A DNA stretch of 64,000 nt, from contig NZ_SRXX01000001.1 in assembly GCF_004804315.1 (NCBI RefSeq), forward strand, positions 62,001 to 126,000. The letters are read 5' to 3'. This stretch comes from Flagellimonas onchidii. Lineage in GTDB: Bacteria > Bacteroidota > Bacteroidia > Flavobacteriales > Flavobacteriaceae. Below, piece after piece: positions 9,164 through 18,769 of this stretch. Each line of letters starts with the position of its first letter. The first letter of the stretch is position 1. The notes beneath the pieces were generated by a model. That model saw nothing but the letters and a program-made list of their open reading frames with translations, did no database searches and was not told where the DNA came from. A program made the translations under genes and the position numbers.

Positions 9164-10363
9164 TTACTTTTTCATCAAAGTCACGACTCCCCCTTTTAGA
9201 GCATAATCAAAAGGCGTATGTTCATTAAAGATTCTCAATATTTGATCAAGTGATTCATCGGCAAAAGTTCCTGTAAATCGTATTCTATTAAGATCAGCAT
9301 ATTGATTATCAATCTCTACATCAAAATGTCTTTCCAATTCTTTTATGATAAGCTCAAAACGATCTTCAACAAAGAATAATTCCCCATTTACCCATGCTGT
9401 ATATTTTTTCACATTAACCTTTTCAATGGAAATCACATCTTCCTCAAATACAGCACGCTGACCAGGAGTTATACCTACTGGTTTTTGACCATTCCCGTTA
9501 TTTGATTTATATACTCCCACACTACCTTCCACCAATACCGTAGAAGTGTTTCTTTCATTTTTGTAACTGGAAACATTAAACTCGGTTCCGTACACTTGAG
9601 TATTCATTTCATCAGTGATGACCGTAAAGGGCCTTTCTTCATCCTTTTCAACCGAAAAATATGCTTCCCCATCCAAAAAGACATTTCGCGGCTTATTGTC
9701 CAAAAATTCAACAGGATATCTAAGGCTTGTTCCTGAATTAAGAAAAACTTTTGTCCCATCAGACAGGCGTAGTTCAAATTTTTTTCCATAGGGCACTGTC
9801 AACGTGTTGAATGCGATAGTTTTGGACAGCTTATCATTCCTGCTTTCGTAAATCAACCTAGATTTATCCTGGTTTACAATCATTTGTCCTTTAGCATCAG
9901 TTATTTCTTGCATGCTTGCTTCATCAAGAACTCTGACAGACCCATCTTGCAATTCAAGCGTGACCTCAGAATCAGGGTAGACCACTTCTATCTTTTTAAA
10001 AACCCCTGACATCTTAACGCCCAAAGCGGACACGAAAATCGCAGCAAAAACAGCAACAGTCCTTAAAAGAATCCTTGCTTTGCGTTTTTTTGGTTTTGGA
10101 GAAAAAATCGAATCGACAGAATCTTTTCTGTTCTGCACTATATTCTGCCACATTTCACCAAAACCATCTTCAGAAAGTTCCGTATGATCCACGGCCAATA
10201 GTTTGATGAGTTTAGAGGCGCTTTCGACTATCTTTTTTTTCTCTGGATTTTCTCTTAGCCAGTTTTCCCAAAAATTCTGAACCATGGAATCATTATCCAA
10301 AACCCATTTTTGAAAATATTCATCTTTCAAAAAATCCTCTTCCTCAAATTGCTTGTATTTCAT
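9164..10363 (-). CDS. FecR-family anti-sigma factor
   Basis: This 399-residue protein has the layout of Bacteroidota FecR regulators: an acidic N-terminal cytoplasmic part (residues 1-95) that would bind the sigma factor, one transmembrane segment at about residues 97-115 (ILLRTVAVFAAIFVSALG), a FecR periplasmic domain (TLTVPYGKKFELRLSDGTKVFLNSG split over two strands, FLDGEAYFSVEKDEERPFTV, YGTEFNV) and a C-terminal DUF4974-type domain (FELIIKELERHFDVEI, FTGTF, LDQILRIF). It should receive the signal from the STN domain of the SusC receptor encoded next and release the ECF sigma factor encoded just upstream. Gene order sigma-fecR-susC-susD supports this. Confidence 0.93.
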   Translation of the reverse strand: MKYKQFEEEDFLKDEYFQKWVLDNDSMVQNFWENWLRENPEKKKIVESASKLIKLLAVDHTELSEDGFGEMWQNIVQNRKDSVDSIFSPKPKKRKARILLRTVAVFAAIFVSALGVKMSGVFKKIEVVYPDSEVTLELQDGSVRVLDEASMQEITDAKGQMIVNQDKSRLIYESRNDKLSKTIAFNTLTVPYGKKFELRLSDGTKVFLNSGTSLRYPVEFLDNKPRNVFLDGEAYFSVEKDEERPFTVITDEMNTQVYGTEFNVSSYKNERNTSTVLVEGSVGVYKSNNGNGQKPVGITPGQRAVFEEDVISIEKVNVKKYTAWVNGELFFVEDRFELIIKELERHFDVEIDNQYADLNRIRFTGTFADESLDQILRIFNEHTPFDYALKGGVVTLMKK

Positions 10364-10509
10364 GCAAACAAGATTATAAAATCAATGCCTTGTATTAATA
10401 TAGAGAGTCAAATCGAAAAAATTACCTCAAGAAAATTGGTTTTTTTTCAAAAAAAAGTAAAGAAATCTGTATTCAGGGCAAAAAAAGAAGATTAAAAAGT
10501 ATATTAAGT

Positions 10510-11055
10510 TCAGAGGTCAATCCATTGACTCCGCAATGCTTGAACTGCCCTACCCATTAAATTGTAAGTCGCCTTAACGGACAAATTCAGCACTTCTGCT
10601 ATTTCGGTATAGTTTAATTTGGAATAGTATTTAAGGTGGACTATCTCCCTTTGTCTTGGAGTAAGTTTGTCCATCACTTTTTCCAATTTTTGAATTTGGC
10701 GATCAAATTCCTGCTTTTCAATAAGTTTTTTTTCCTCTGAATTTAATATAGTATAATTGAGGTTACCATAATAATCAAATTCCGTTTTTCTGCGTTTGGA
10801 GGCCAAGACTTCGTTTCGGATTTTTCTTCTAAGCGATTTGAACAAATAAGATCTGATCGACTTAACTTCACCTAACCTATGTTTTTTGTTCCAGATTTCG
10901 ACAAACAAATCTTGTATGCAATCCCTGACCAATGGACCGTTATTGACAAACTTTATACCGTAGGAATATAATACGGTCGTGTTGTCCCTATACATCTTTG
11001 CAAATGCCTTTTCATTTCCAGATTGAAATTCGGACCACAGTTGAGAGTCTTCCAT
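10510..11055 (-). CDS. ECF-type RNA polymerase sigma factor (FecI-like)
   Basis: The protein (181 residues from the ATG at 11055; an in-frame ATG at 11142 would add 29 residues unlike the family) has sigma-70 region 2 (WSEFQSGNEKAFAKMY, VRDCIQDLFVEIW) and region 4 with a helix-turn-helix (LTPRQREIVHLKYY, YTEIAEVLNLSVKATYNL). It resembles the FecI-like sigma factors of Bacteroidota that activate a linked susCD operon. I chose the shorter start because the MEDSQLW beginning matches the usual length of about 180. The anti-sigma gene follows after 146 bp. It is expected to act on the promoter of the susCD-FG-GAP operon. Confidence 0.92.
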   Translation of the reverse strand: MEDSQLWSEFQSGNEKAFAKMYRDNTTVLYSYGIKFVNNGPLVRDCIQDLFVEIWNKKHRLGEVKSIRSYLFKSLRRKIRNEVLASKRRKTEFDYYGNLNYTILNSEEKKLIEKQEFDRQIQKLEKVMDKLTPRQREIVHLKYYSKLNYTEIAEVLNLSVKATYNLMGRAVQALRSQWIDL

Positions 11056-11174
11056 CAAAAGGCCATATTCAGCTTTAACATTTTTGCCTAACTGAAAATC
11101 TTCAACCAGTTTGTTATGGTTATGTGATAGCCTTGAAATCAAAGAGTTTAGTTTGTTAGTTTGAAATTCTTAAA

Positions 11175-11191
11175 CAAGATATATAATCTTG
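11175..11191. promoter_or_regulatory. Small inverted repeat upstream of sigma factor
   Basis: CAAGAT and ATCTTG arms separated by five A/T bases sit in the spacer between the sigma gene and the LacI-type gene. It could be an operator or simply part of an AT-rich leader; no promoter boxes are certain beside it. Confidence 0.25.
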
Positions 11192-11362
11192 CTTAATCGG
11201 TTTAGCTAAAATATAATTTATAACACATTAAACAAAAAATTAACGCTTAAAAATTGTTTAACTTGTTTTTTTAATGCTCAATCAAGACTTTACCAAAGTT
11301 GATTCGAATATGAAAAATCCTCTGATGTTCAACTAAATTGTTGGGAGTCTAGTTTCTAAGAA

Positions 11363-12370
11363 CTATCCAATTTCCACGATGTCTAATGGCAAGATGATTT
11401 TTTCATTTAAGAAAACAGACGATTTTATTTGTTTTAGAATAAGCTGTACTGCCTGCTTACCCATGGGTCCAATAGGTTGAATACCTCTTACTAGAGGAAT
11501 GTCTTCCATAAGTTCCATGAACAAATGATTTCCAAAACTGGAAGTCAAAACACCAGATAAGTTCTTTTTATTCATCTCGCGAAGAACTTTGGTTCCTAAT
11601 AAAGTCAAGAAATAATTGCCAAAATATATAAGCTCTAAGTCCTTTATGTTATTTATCAGCTCTTTTACTGCAACTTCGGTATCCTCTACAATGTTATCAA
11701 AAGATACGTTTTTGACAAGAGAAGCTTCGTAAGAGATTCCATTGGCCTTAAGTGCATTCTTATACCCCAAAAGGCGGTCTTTCATATGTGGCAACCATTC
11801 ATTAATGCTTACATAGGCAATTTTCTTTATGCCTTTTCCTATCAATCTCTGAACAATTTCATAAGAACCCATATAATTATCCACAACCACCGTATTGGCC
11901 TCTAGGTCATGAAAAAAACGATCGACTAACACAAAAGGAATTTTCCTTTCATGAAGCTTGTTGACCCATTCTTGGTCGCCTTCCGTTGCGCAAATTATCA
12001 GGCCGTCAACATTTCTTTCTATGAAGACATTAATTAAATTAGAAGATTTCAATGAATCCTCATCCGAACTTCCAAATATAACGTCATAACCATTTTTCAT
12101 TGCTTCTATTTCAATACTTTTAGCGAGTTTGGAAAAAAAACTATTTGAGATATCTGCAACTATCAACCCTATGGTGTTCGATTTTCCCGTTCTCAACGCT
12201 TTCGCAGTACGATTTGCCATGTACCCTAATTCCTTGGCTTTGCGTTTGACTTTTTCCTCCATTACCCTGCTAACCCTCATTTCTTCAGCCTTGCCATTCA
12301 TCACAAAAGAGACCAATGCTCTTGAGACACCTAGTTCTTCCGCAATATCTTTAATCGTAATTTTTTTCAC
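11363..12370 (-). CDS. LacI-family transcriptional regulator
   Basis: The 335-residue protein starts with a LacI helix-turn-helix (ITIKDIAEELGVSRALVSFV, then the hinge region AKELGYMANRTAKALRTGKS) and continues as a periplasmic-binding-protein-like sensor domain (NTIGLIVADISNSFFSKLA, VDGLIICATEGD, IPFVLVDRF). Such regulators usually bind a sugar and control a nearby catabolic locus. It lies 3' of the truncated fucosidase gene on the same strand and faces no other gene, so the fucose-glycan genes at 12.6-31.6 kb are the natural targets. The effector cannot be told from the sequence. The last residues (ILPLDIVEIG) differ slightly from the common LPxxLIxRxS end of the family. Confidence 0.93.
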   Translation of the reverse strand: MKKITIKDIAEELGVSRALVSFVMNGKAEEMRVSRVMEEKVKRKAKELGYMANRTAKALRTGKSNTIGLIVADISNSFFSKLAKSIEIEAMKNGYDVIFGSSDEDSLKSSNLINVFIERNVDGLIICATEGDQEWVNKLHERKIPFVLVDRFFHDLEANTVVVDNYMGSYEIVQRLIGKGIKKIAYVSINEWLPHMKDRLLGYKNALKANGISYEASLVKNVSFDNIVEDTEVAVKELINNIKDLELIYFGNYFLTLLGTKVLREMNKKNLSGVLTSSFGNHLFMELMEDIPLVRGIQPIGPMGKQAVQLILKQIKSSVFLNEKIILPLDIVEIG

Positions 12371-12624
12371 AATTGTTCGCTAACTATCTTGGTGATGTAG
12401 TTTTCATTCTCATTAGAGGCTTATTCGTCAGATAACAATCACATACTTGAAAAGTATTACCTGATATTTTGTAAACTCGAAATTAATAGTTTTTATTTTC
12501 TATAGTACAAATATCTATCAATAACAAACCTCTGAACTTCTCTGATTTTATAGAGATTTTAATCAAAATCGTCCAATTACCAATAAAAAGAGTTTTCAAT
12601 ACTTAGGCATGGTTGCTACTTGTG

Positions 12625-13233
12625 TCAATAGGTGTTCAAACTATTGGTATAGTATCCCCAATGACGTTCTCTATGGTAGGATATCCCATACTTAAGCCCT
12701 TCAGCTCGAACCGTTTTGCCCAACAATTTGATAAAATCAAACTTTGGCCCCATATCTACCGCATTCCAAGGAGTAAGGTCTGTATCCCACATGGCAAAAC
12801 CATCGTGGTGTTCAGCAGTTGGAATAACATACTTTGCTCCTGATGCCTTAAAAACTTCGGCCCAAGCATTTGAATTAAACTTTTCGGCCTTGAACATGGG
12901 GATAAAATCTTTATACCCAAATACTCCTGGCTCGCCATAATTTTCGGTATGGTATTTTATGAAAGATGGTTTACGATACATTTGGGTAGCGTACCATTCT
13001 GAATAATCTCCTCCATCACTCCATCCGGGTACAGCATAGGGCCCCCAGTGGATAAAAATCCCAAACTTGGCATCTTCATACCATTCCGGAATTGGAACAT
13101 TGATCAAATCTTCCCATGTTGAAACGGTTATATCTTTTGGTTCCTGCTGCGGCAAAGTCTTTTCTTTTTTACCATCTCCACATGAATACAAAAGGATTAC
13201 CAGTGAAAGAAAAAGTGCGTTGTGTTTCATCAA
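12625..13233 (-). pseudogene. 3'-truncated GH29 alpha-L-fucosidase
   Basis: A lipoprotein leader (VILLYSCGDG) is followed by a clear GH29 N-terminal half: WYEDAKFGIFIHWGPYAVPG, GAKYVIPTAEHHDGFAMW, LKYGISYHRERHWGYY. The frame then stops after only 202 residues, whereas GH29 enzymes are usually 430-600. The break comes before the region carrying the catalytic aspartate, so the product should be inactive. No continuation of the GH29 sequence is visible in any frame between the stop and the LacI gene, which suggests deletion of the 3' half, not a single nonsense mutation. It sits next to a decayed GH95 fucosidase on the same strand. Confidence 0.85.
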
Positions 13234-13291
13234 AATTGATTTAATTCATGTCCGTAATATCATTCCAAATGTTTGATATCGGCACCTTTAA

Positions 13292-15675
13292 TTAGTTAAT
13301 AATCTTTATCAGCTTATCGTTTGCAGCGTCAATTAATTCACCCATTACTCGAATAGGTGGAATATCATTTCCATTTAAGGATTTTATAGTGGCCGATACC
13401 AAATGACCATAGCGCCATTCCATATCCACTTTAAATCCACCACGGGCAATAAGGCCTTTCACTTCTCCAGCTGGCCATTCAACCGGAAGTCCTGGTAACA
13501 AGTGTATTTCTCCTTGTTGAGATTGCAAGCAATAGCATTTCAGCCATAAAACCTGGGGTAGACATAGAGCCATCTACCTGCATATTGCCACTCTGGTCTT
13601 GCATTAGGTTTTCATAGGCAGAACCCGTAATCATATCGTTAAAAATACGTGCAGCTTTTTCGCCATCGCCCAATCTTGTGAAACACCAGATACGCCATGT
13701 TTTGTTCCAATTTCCCCCCATGTGTGGCCATTTACGGCCATAAAAGGTGCCCTCTCATATTAAGAGATTTTTCTGCAGCTTCTGCCAATTCAGGAGTTTT
13801 AATAGGGTCTATCTGCCTACCGGGCATAAGGGCATACATATGTGGGTCACGGGGTTTGTCGACATCCCAGGCCCATTCTTGTAACTGTCCATATTTTCCA
13901 ATGCGCATCGGTAATAACTGATCTCGCTTATCCTTAACCTCCTGACGGAAATCTGCATCAATTCCTAATTCTTTAGAGGCGAGGATTGTATTAGAGAATA
14001 AATCATATACCATCTGAATATCTTGATAAGCTCCTGGCAAATTGAACAGTTTTCCTCCTCTGGCTTCTCCATTGGTCAATGCGTAATCCACAGCTTTGCC
14101 ATCTTTGAAATCTACCCCGTGTTCCGCAGATACCGTAGGTGCTACGATAAGTTTCCCTTCATAGGGAATCAGATTCTGCAACTAAAATTGCGTGGCTTCC
14201 TTCATTACTGGATATGCCTCGTCTCTCAAATAGTCCTTGTCTTGGGTATATTCATATTGACTCCAAAGGTGTTGACAGTGCCAAGCAGCTCCACTTGGAT
14301 ACATTCCCCATAACATATCGGCCCCGGGAGAAGCAAACCCCCAGATATTACCTGTGGTATGGCTTACCCATCCATCAGTTCCATAATACGCTTTGGCAAC
14401 CTTACGTCCAGGCCCAACGAGTGTTTTTATCCAATTGATATAGGCCTCTTGGGCTTCTGGAAGGTTAAGGGGACCTGCTGTCCAATACATTTCCTGAAGG
14501 TTGATATTACTTTGGTAATTTCCAGCCCATGCTGCTGGTATATCTGACACCCAAACTCCCTGTAGTCCCAAAGGTAACGTTCCTTCTCTAGAAGCACTGA
14601 GTAACAAATATTTACCCAAGTTAAAAAGCAATACTTTTAGTCCCGCATCATCGGTCATTCCCGTTTTGAGCATTTCAAAACGTTCATTGGTCGGGAGTTT
14701 TTCAAGCAGAGGGTCACCATCCATTTCTAAGGACGTTCGATCATAAAGAGCCGTATAATCGGCAACATGTTCTTTTTTAAGTTGATCATATCCTTTTTTC
14801 GCAGCTGCTTTGATAAGCTTTTTTGTGATTTTCTCTGGATTTGCTCCATTGTAAAGTGGTGCTATCGGAAGGCACTCCGTTGCCGTGGTATAAAGCACCG
14901 TTTCCGAAGTTGCTCCAGAAAGCTTTAGTCTACCATTATCATTGGTAATTTCACCCCCATCATGAAGCACTTTGATCCTTATCTCATAGTTACGGTTATT
15001 TCCATCTATCTTTCCTTGAACATGTATTTCATTGTCCTTGATAGTAACTTCATTTTCTTTTTGGGTAAAGTTTCTGTGGATAGAAAAACCCAACTTACCA
15101 GGAACACTAGACTCAAAATGAATACCGATAACCCGGTCCGGATAACTAGCAAAATATTCTCGGGTATATTGAACGCCATTTAAATTGTAACTTACGGTTG
15201 CAAGTGCCTTGGATACATCCAGTTTTCTTTTGTAATTGGTAGCCTTCCCTTCATGATTCTCAAAAGAAAAGTACAGCTGCTCTAGAGATGTAAGTACCCC
15301 AAAATCTGAATAGTCCCCAACAAAATTCTTGGATACCAGTTTATCAGCCTTTTTAATATCACCATCTACTATAGCCTTTCTAATATCTCCCAGTTTAGCA
15401 TTGCTCCCTTCTACAATACCGTAATTATAGTTTGGATTTTGACCTGGGCCGCCAAACCACACTGTCTCTTCTGTAATGTCAAAACGCTCTTCTTTTACAC
15501 CTCCGTAGAATGAGGCACCCATATAACCATTTCCTATATGCAATGCTTGTGTTTTCCAATCTTCAGCCGGGTATTCATACCATAGGGTCGCATTATAGTT
15601 TTCTTTTTCTTGCGCACTAACTGATAGCGCAAAAACCAACTACAGTATCAGGAATTTTATAAATTTTGATGTCAT
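13292..15675 (-). pseudogene. GH95 alpha-L-fucosidase with two amber codons and two frameshifts
   Basis: Four pieces in sequence make up a GH95 fucosidase of about 790 residues. Reading from ATG 15675: MTSKFIKFLIL, then an in-frame TAG inside the signal peptide (15640-15642), then SVSAQEKENYNATLWYEYPA and a long normal N-terminal and catalytic region (LHIGNGYMGASFYGG, WAGNYQSNINLQEMYW, YPSGAAWHCQHLW). A second in-frame TAG follows EATQF (14182-14184), where the same frame resumes with LQNLIPYEGKLIVAPTVSAE. A frameshift near 13750 leads to GGNWNKTWRIWCFTRLGDGE, and another near 13530 joins [11 protein letters not shown] to [22 protein letters not shown]95 enzymes remove alpha-1,2-linked fucose. 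Four separate lesions make a functional product very unlikely. Confidence 0.92.
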
Positions 15676-15720
15676 TGTCTTTTTATCTTGTCTTATGTCG
15701 TTTGTTCAAACAACCAAATA

Positions 15721-17244
15721 TTATTTGGTAAGTTCTCCATCTACCAATCTCCAGATACCTTGAGGGTTACCACTTTTTAGAGCATTTGGCAACAAACTAT
15801 CCGGGTAGTCCTGAAAACTCACTGGACGTACAAAACGCTTGATTGCGTTTGTTCCCACCGATGTAGATTGAGGTGCTGTAGTTGCTGGATAAGGTCCTCC
15901 GTGTACCATAGAATGGCAAACTTCAACGCCTGTAGGGTATCCATTTACAATAATCCTACCTACCTTTTGTTCCAAGATGTCGAACAAATCTTTGTATTCT
16001 TCCAAATCAGCTGGAGTTCCATGCACGGTAGCTGTAAGATGGCCTTCTAAATTGCGCGCAGCATCCAAAATCTCATCTTTAGTATTAGCTTCGACCAAAA
16101 CACTGGAAGGTCCAAAATTTTCCTCTGCTAGAATATGATTAGAAGCAAAATCTTCCGCAGAAGTTTTAAACACAACTGCTTGTGCGTCATTATCACCACT
16201 TGCATCCAATCCTTTAGCAAGTGTATCTACTCCTGAAACATTCCCCAATGTTTCAAGCCCTTTGCTATAAGCTGTTTTAATCCCTGGTGTCAACATTGTT
16301 GCACTCGCTGTTTCACCAATGGCCTTGGCCAAAACATCACCAAAGACCTCCGCTTCTGAAGATTGTTGCATAAAATTAAGGCCTGGATTAGTACAAAATT
16401 GTCCAACTCCCAAAGCAATGGAGCCAGCCAAACCTTGCGCTAATCCTTCCGCATTTTCTTTTAAAGCTCCGGGCAAAAAGAACACTGGATTTGTGCTCCC
16501 CATCTCAGCAAAAACAGGAATAGGCTCGGGACGTGAGTTTGCCAAATCGAACAAAGCCTTACCTCCACCAAACGATCCTGTAAATCCAACAGCTTTGATG
16601 CTTGGGTGTTTCACCAAAGCTCCTCCAACTTCAATAGTATTCCCTTGCACCAATGCAAATACTCCTTTTGGCATTCCGGTCTTTTTGGCTGCAGTTTTAA
16701 TGGCTTTTGCCACCAATTCTGAGGTTCCCGGATGTGCAGGATGTCCTTTTACAACAACAGGACAACCAGCTGCTAAAGCAGAAGCAGTATCACCACCAGC
16801 CACGGAGAATGCCAGTGGAAAATTGCTCGCTCCAAATACAGCCACAGGCCCTAATGCAATGAGCATATGTCTGATATCAGGTTTTGGTATTGGCGTCCTT
16901 TCAGGTTGGGCGGTATCGATGCGGGCATCAACCCAAGAGCCTTCTTTTACCACCGAAGCAAACAATTTCATTTGGTTTACGGTTCTTCCTCGCTCACCTA
17001 TAAGTCTGGCTTCAGGTAATCCAGATTCGGCTGAACATCGTTGTATCAATTCATCACCCAATGCTAAGATTTCATCTCCGATTTGGTTAAGGAAATCGGC
17101 AATACTGTCCTTATCTTTTTTCTTGTATGTTTCAAACGCAGTCACCGCTTGTGCTACGGCTTCATTTATTTGTTCTTGCGTGGCATTTTGGAATTCTCCT
17201 TCCAGCCGCTCATTGTTTCTTGGATTTATGGCGTAAAATGACAT
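15721..17244 (-). CDS. Alpha-ketoglutarate semialdehyde (2,5-dioxovalerate) dehydrogenase
   Basis: This 507-residue aldehyde dehydrogenase matches the KGSADH branch: NFPLAFSVAGGDTASALAAG, VVVKGHPAHPGTSE, FTGSFGGGKALFDLA, and a C-terminal VNGYPTGVEVCHSMVHGGPY. The catalytic cysteine is C284 in GQFCTNPG and the general base is E247 in FAEMGSTNP (numbering from MSFYAINP). The reaction oxidises 2,5-dioxopentanoate to 2-oxoglutarate with NAD(P)+, the last step of non-phosphorylative (Weimberg-type) pentose or uronate degradation. I prefer the ATG at 17244; an in-frame ATG at 17271 would abut the stop of the preceding gene. The preceding gene encodes a dehydratase that would make its substrate, so the two form an operon. 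Confidence 0.9.
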   Translation of the reverse strand: MSFYAINPRNNERLEGEFQNATQEQINEAVAQAVTAFETYKKKDKDSIADFLNQIGDEILALGDELIQRCSAESGLPEARLIGERGRTVNQMKLFASVVKEGSWVDARIDTAQPERTPIPKPDIRHMLIALGPVAVFGASNFPLAFSVAGGDTASALAAGCPVVVKGHPAHPGTSELVAKAIKTAAKKTGMPKGVFALVQGNTIEVGGALVKHPSIKAVGFTGSFGGGKALFDLANSRPEPIPVFAEMGSTNPVFFLPGALKENAEGLAQGLAGSIALGVGQFCTNPGLNFMQQSSEAEVFGDVLAKAIGETASATMLTPGIKTAYSKGLETLGNVSGVDTLAKGLDASGDNDAQAVVFKTSAEDFASNHILAEENFGPSSVLVEANTKDEILDAARNLEGHLTATVHGTPADLEEYKDLFDILEQKVGRIIVNGYPTGVEVCHSMVHGGPYPATTAPQSTSVGTNAIKRFVRPVSFQDYPDSLLPNALKSGNPQGIWRLVDGELTK

Positions 17245-17271
17245 TCTATTTTTTTTAGTCTTTTGCTTCAT

Positions 17272-18111
17272 CTAATTTTTCATGGAAACATGATTTACCA
17301 ATGTACCTACAGGCTCAATGGTAATGGCTACCTTATCTCCTACCTTAAGGGTAAAATCGTCATCAGGAACCAAGCAAGTCCCCGTCATTAAGAAAACTCC
17401 TTTAGGAAAATCGCATTCTCTAAAGAGAAATCCGGCCAACTCTATATGGGTTCTTTTCATCATACTAATAGCCACTTTATCGGAATACATAACCTCATCA
17501 CCCCTACTGATTTCAATTTTTATCTCCGTTTTGGGAGAAATAGGCCCTTCCGATAGGTAAATAGATGGCCCTAAACCAGCACATTTTTCAAAAACCTTGG
17601 CTTGCGGCAAGTATAAAGGATTCTCTCCTTCAATGCTTCGAGAACTCATATCATTACCAATAGTATACCCTTGAATTTCTCCATTGGAATTAATCAATAG
17701 GGTCAATTCAGGTTCTGGAACATCCCATCCGGAATCTCTTCGAATATTGACCGACTGTCCGGTTCCCACAACTCTTTGTGCAGTGGCTTTGAAAAACAGC
17801 TCCGGCCTGTCAGCATCGTATACCTTATTATAGAATACATCTCCTCCGCTTGCCTTGGCTTCATCCATTCGTGCCTCCTTACTTCTGAGATATGTAACAC
17901 CTGCGGCCCATACTTCTTGAGATGCTATCGGTGCCACTATTTGTGAAGGGTCGATCACATCGCCTGCGGACAATTGGGAAATTTCTTCATGGATGTGCTT
18001 ATAGAGCTCAGACCTGTTAATCAGGTCATCCCAATTTTTTCCTTTTAAATAATAAAATTTTTCCTCTTTTTCAACTGCTACGTCTCCTGAACTTAATTTA
18101 TATATTCTCAT
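17272..18111 (-). CDS. FAH-family 2-keto-3-deoxy sugar-acid dehydratase (KdaD-like)
   Basis: The 279-residue protein (from ATG 18111; another in-frame ATG at 18132) belongs to the fumarylacetoacetate hydrolase fold family. Segments such as [60 protein letters not shown] and [20 protein letters not shown] are very like 2-keto-3-deoxy-D-arabinonate dehydratase, with the metal-binding E-x-E (PEPE) and a downstream aspartate. That enzyme converts the 2-keto-3-deoxy pentonate to alpha-ketoglutarate semialdehyde, the substrate of the next gene product. A 2,4-diketo-3-deoxy-fuconate hydrolase is the main alternative, since that enzyme has the same fold and the locus is fucose-related. The downstream KGSADH argues for the dehydratase. 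Confidence 0.85.
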   Translation of the reverse strand: MRIYKLSSGDVAVEKEEKFYYLKGKNWDDLINRSELYKHIHEEISQLSAGDVIDPSQIVAPIASQEVWAAGVTYLRSKEARMDEAKASGGDVFYNKVYDADRPELFFKATAQRVVGTGQSVNIRRDSGWDVPEPELTLLINSNGEIQGYTIGNDMSSRSIEGENPLYLPQAKVFEKCAGLGPSIYLSEGPISPKTEIKIEISRGDEVMYSDKVAISMMKRTHIELAGFLFRECDFPKGVFLMTGTCLVPDDDFTLKVGDKVAITIEPVGTLVNHVSMKN

Positions 18112-18121
18112 GCTTATTTTT

Positions 18122-18244
18122 TTAATATTCAAAAACTATGGCCGTATGGGCCGTGAACTTATCGGCTTGTACTTCCAGATATCCCATCTGAGGCGATTTC
18201 CCTGGCTCATTCACCAACTTGAAGGTCAACTGCCCGTTATGTCC
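18122..18244 (-). pseudogene. C-terminal remnant of an unidentified gene
   Basis: A 40-codon open stretch ending in TAA directly before the FAH gene reads GHNGQLTFKLVNEPG then KSPQMGYLEVQADKFTAHTA and ends IVFEY. Its composition is that of real protein (a beta-rich C terminus), not random AT-rich sequence, and it lacks a start: an in-frame TGA lies immediately upstream. It is most simply the tail of a gene once the first member of the FAH-KGSADH operon. I could not assign a family. Confidence 0.45.
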
Positions 18245-18536
18245 TCACATTTGCATCGGTCAGTATGCAGTTTAGAGTACAGAGATGAGAACATTTTTTA
18301 TACTGTTCGGTTTGTTGCCATTTTTTTCAACACCCTAAAATTCAAGATTTCTCTTTATGTTCAATTTGTATTTTTTTGCACATATCGAGAATTATTCCAC
18401 AATCTTATTGGTTTTACATCCTCTATCAGAATACCAGCCAAAAATTCTCTAAATACTGAAGATGTTTTAGCTATTCGGATAACCCAATGACCCTTGTTCA
18501 AACTAACTCAAACTGAATACTCAACTTTAACAAACA

Positions 18537-18560
18537 TTGGAGTATAAATTTATACTCCAA
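18537..18560. promoter_or_regulatory. 24-bp perfect palindrome, candidate operator
   Basis: A perfect 24-bp palindrome made of TTGGAGTATAAA and its complement lies in the 637-bp spacer between the GH29 gene and the FAH-KGSADH operon. No T run follows, so it does not look like a terminator. The symmetry and length fit a dimeric regulator operator, for instance of a GntR or LacI protein. The rest of the spacer (18245-18536, 18561-18769) is AT-rich without a convincing gene. Confidence 0.5.
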
Positions 18561-18769
18561 CAACGAATTTATAAAAATTAGGACATGACCTAATCATATA
18601 TTTTGTTTCAACGCAAATCAACCATTATTCATACCAAGCCTTGCATGTGAAAGGCATTTGGGCGTAATGGATTATTACTTGATTCCCAAAGTAATCCTTA
18701 TTTTACTACCAAGACATCATTGTTCAGTCCATATTGTAAATAGAGAGAGGCTATCCTTGATTAAAAATA

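Noticed and set aside
16319-17236. Long open frame on the plus strand opposite the aldehyde dehydrogenase gene
   Set aside because: It mirrors a coding gene with clear family motifs, has no recognisable domain itself and arises from codon bias of the antisense strand.
18110-18490. 126-codon plus-strand frame in the spacer before the FAH gene
   Set aside because: It overlaps the coding remnant on the other strand and its composition is that of AT-rich non-coding DNA.
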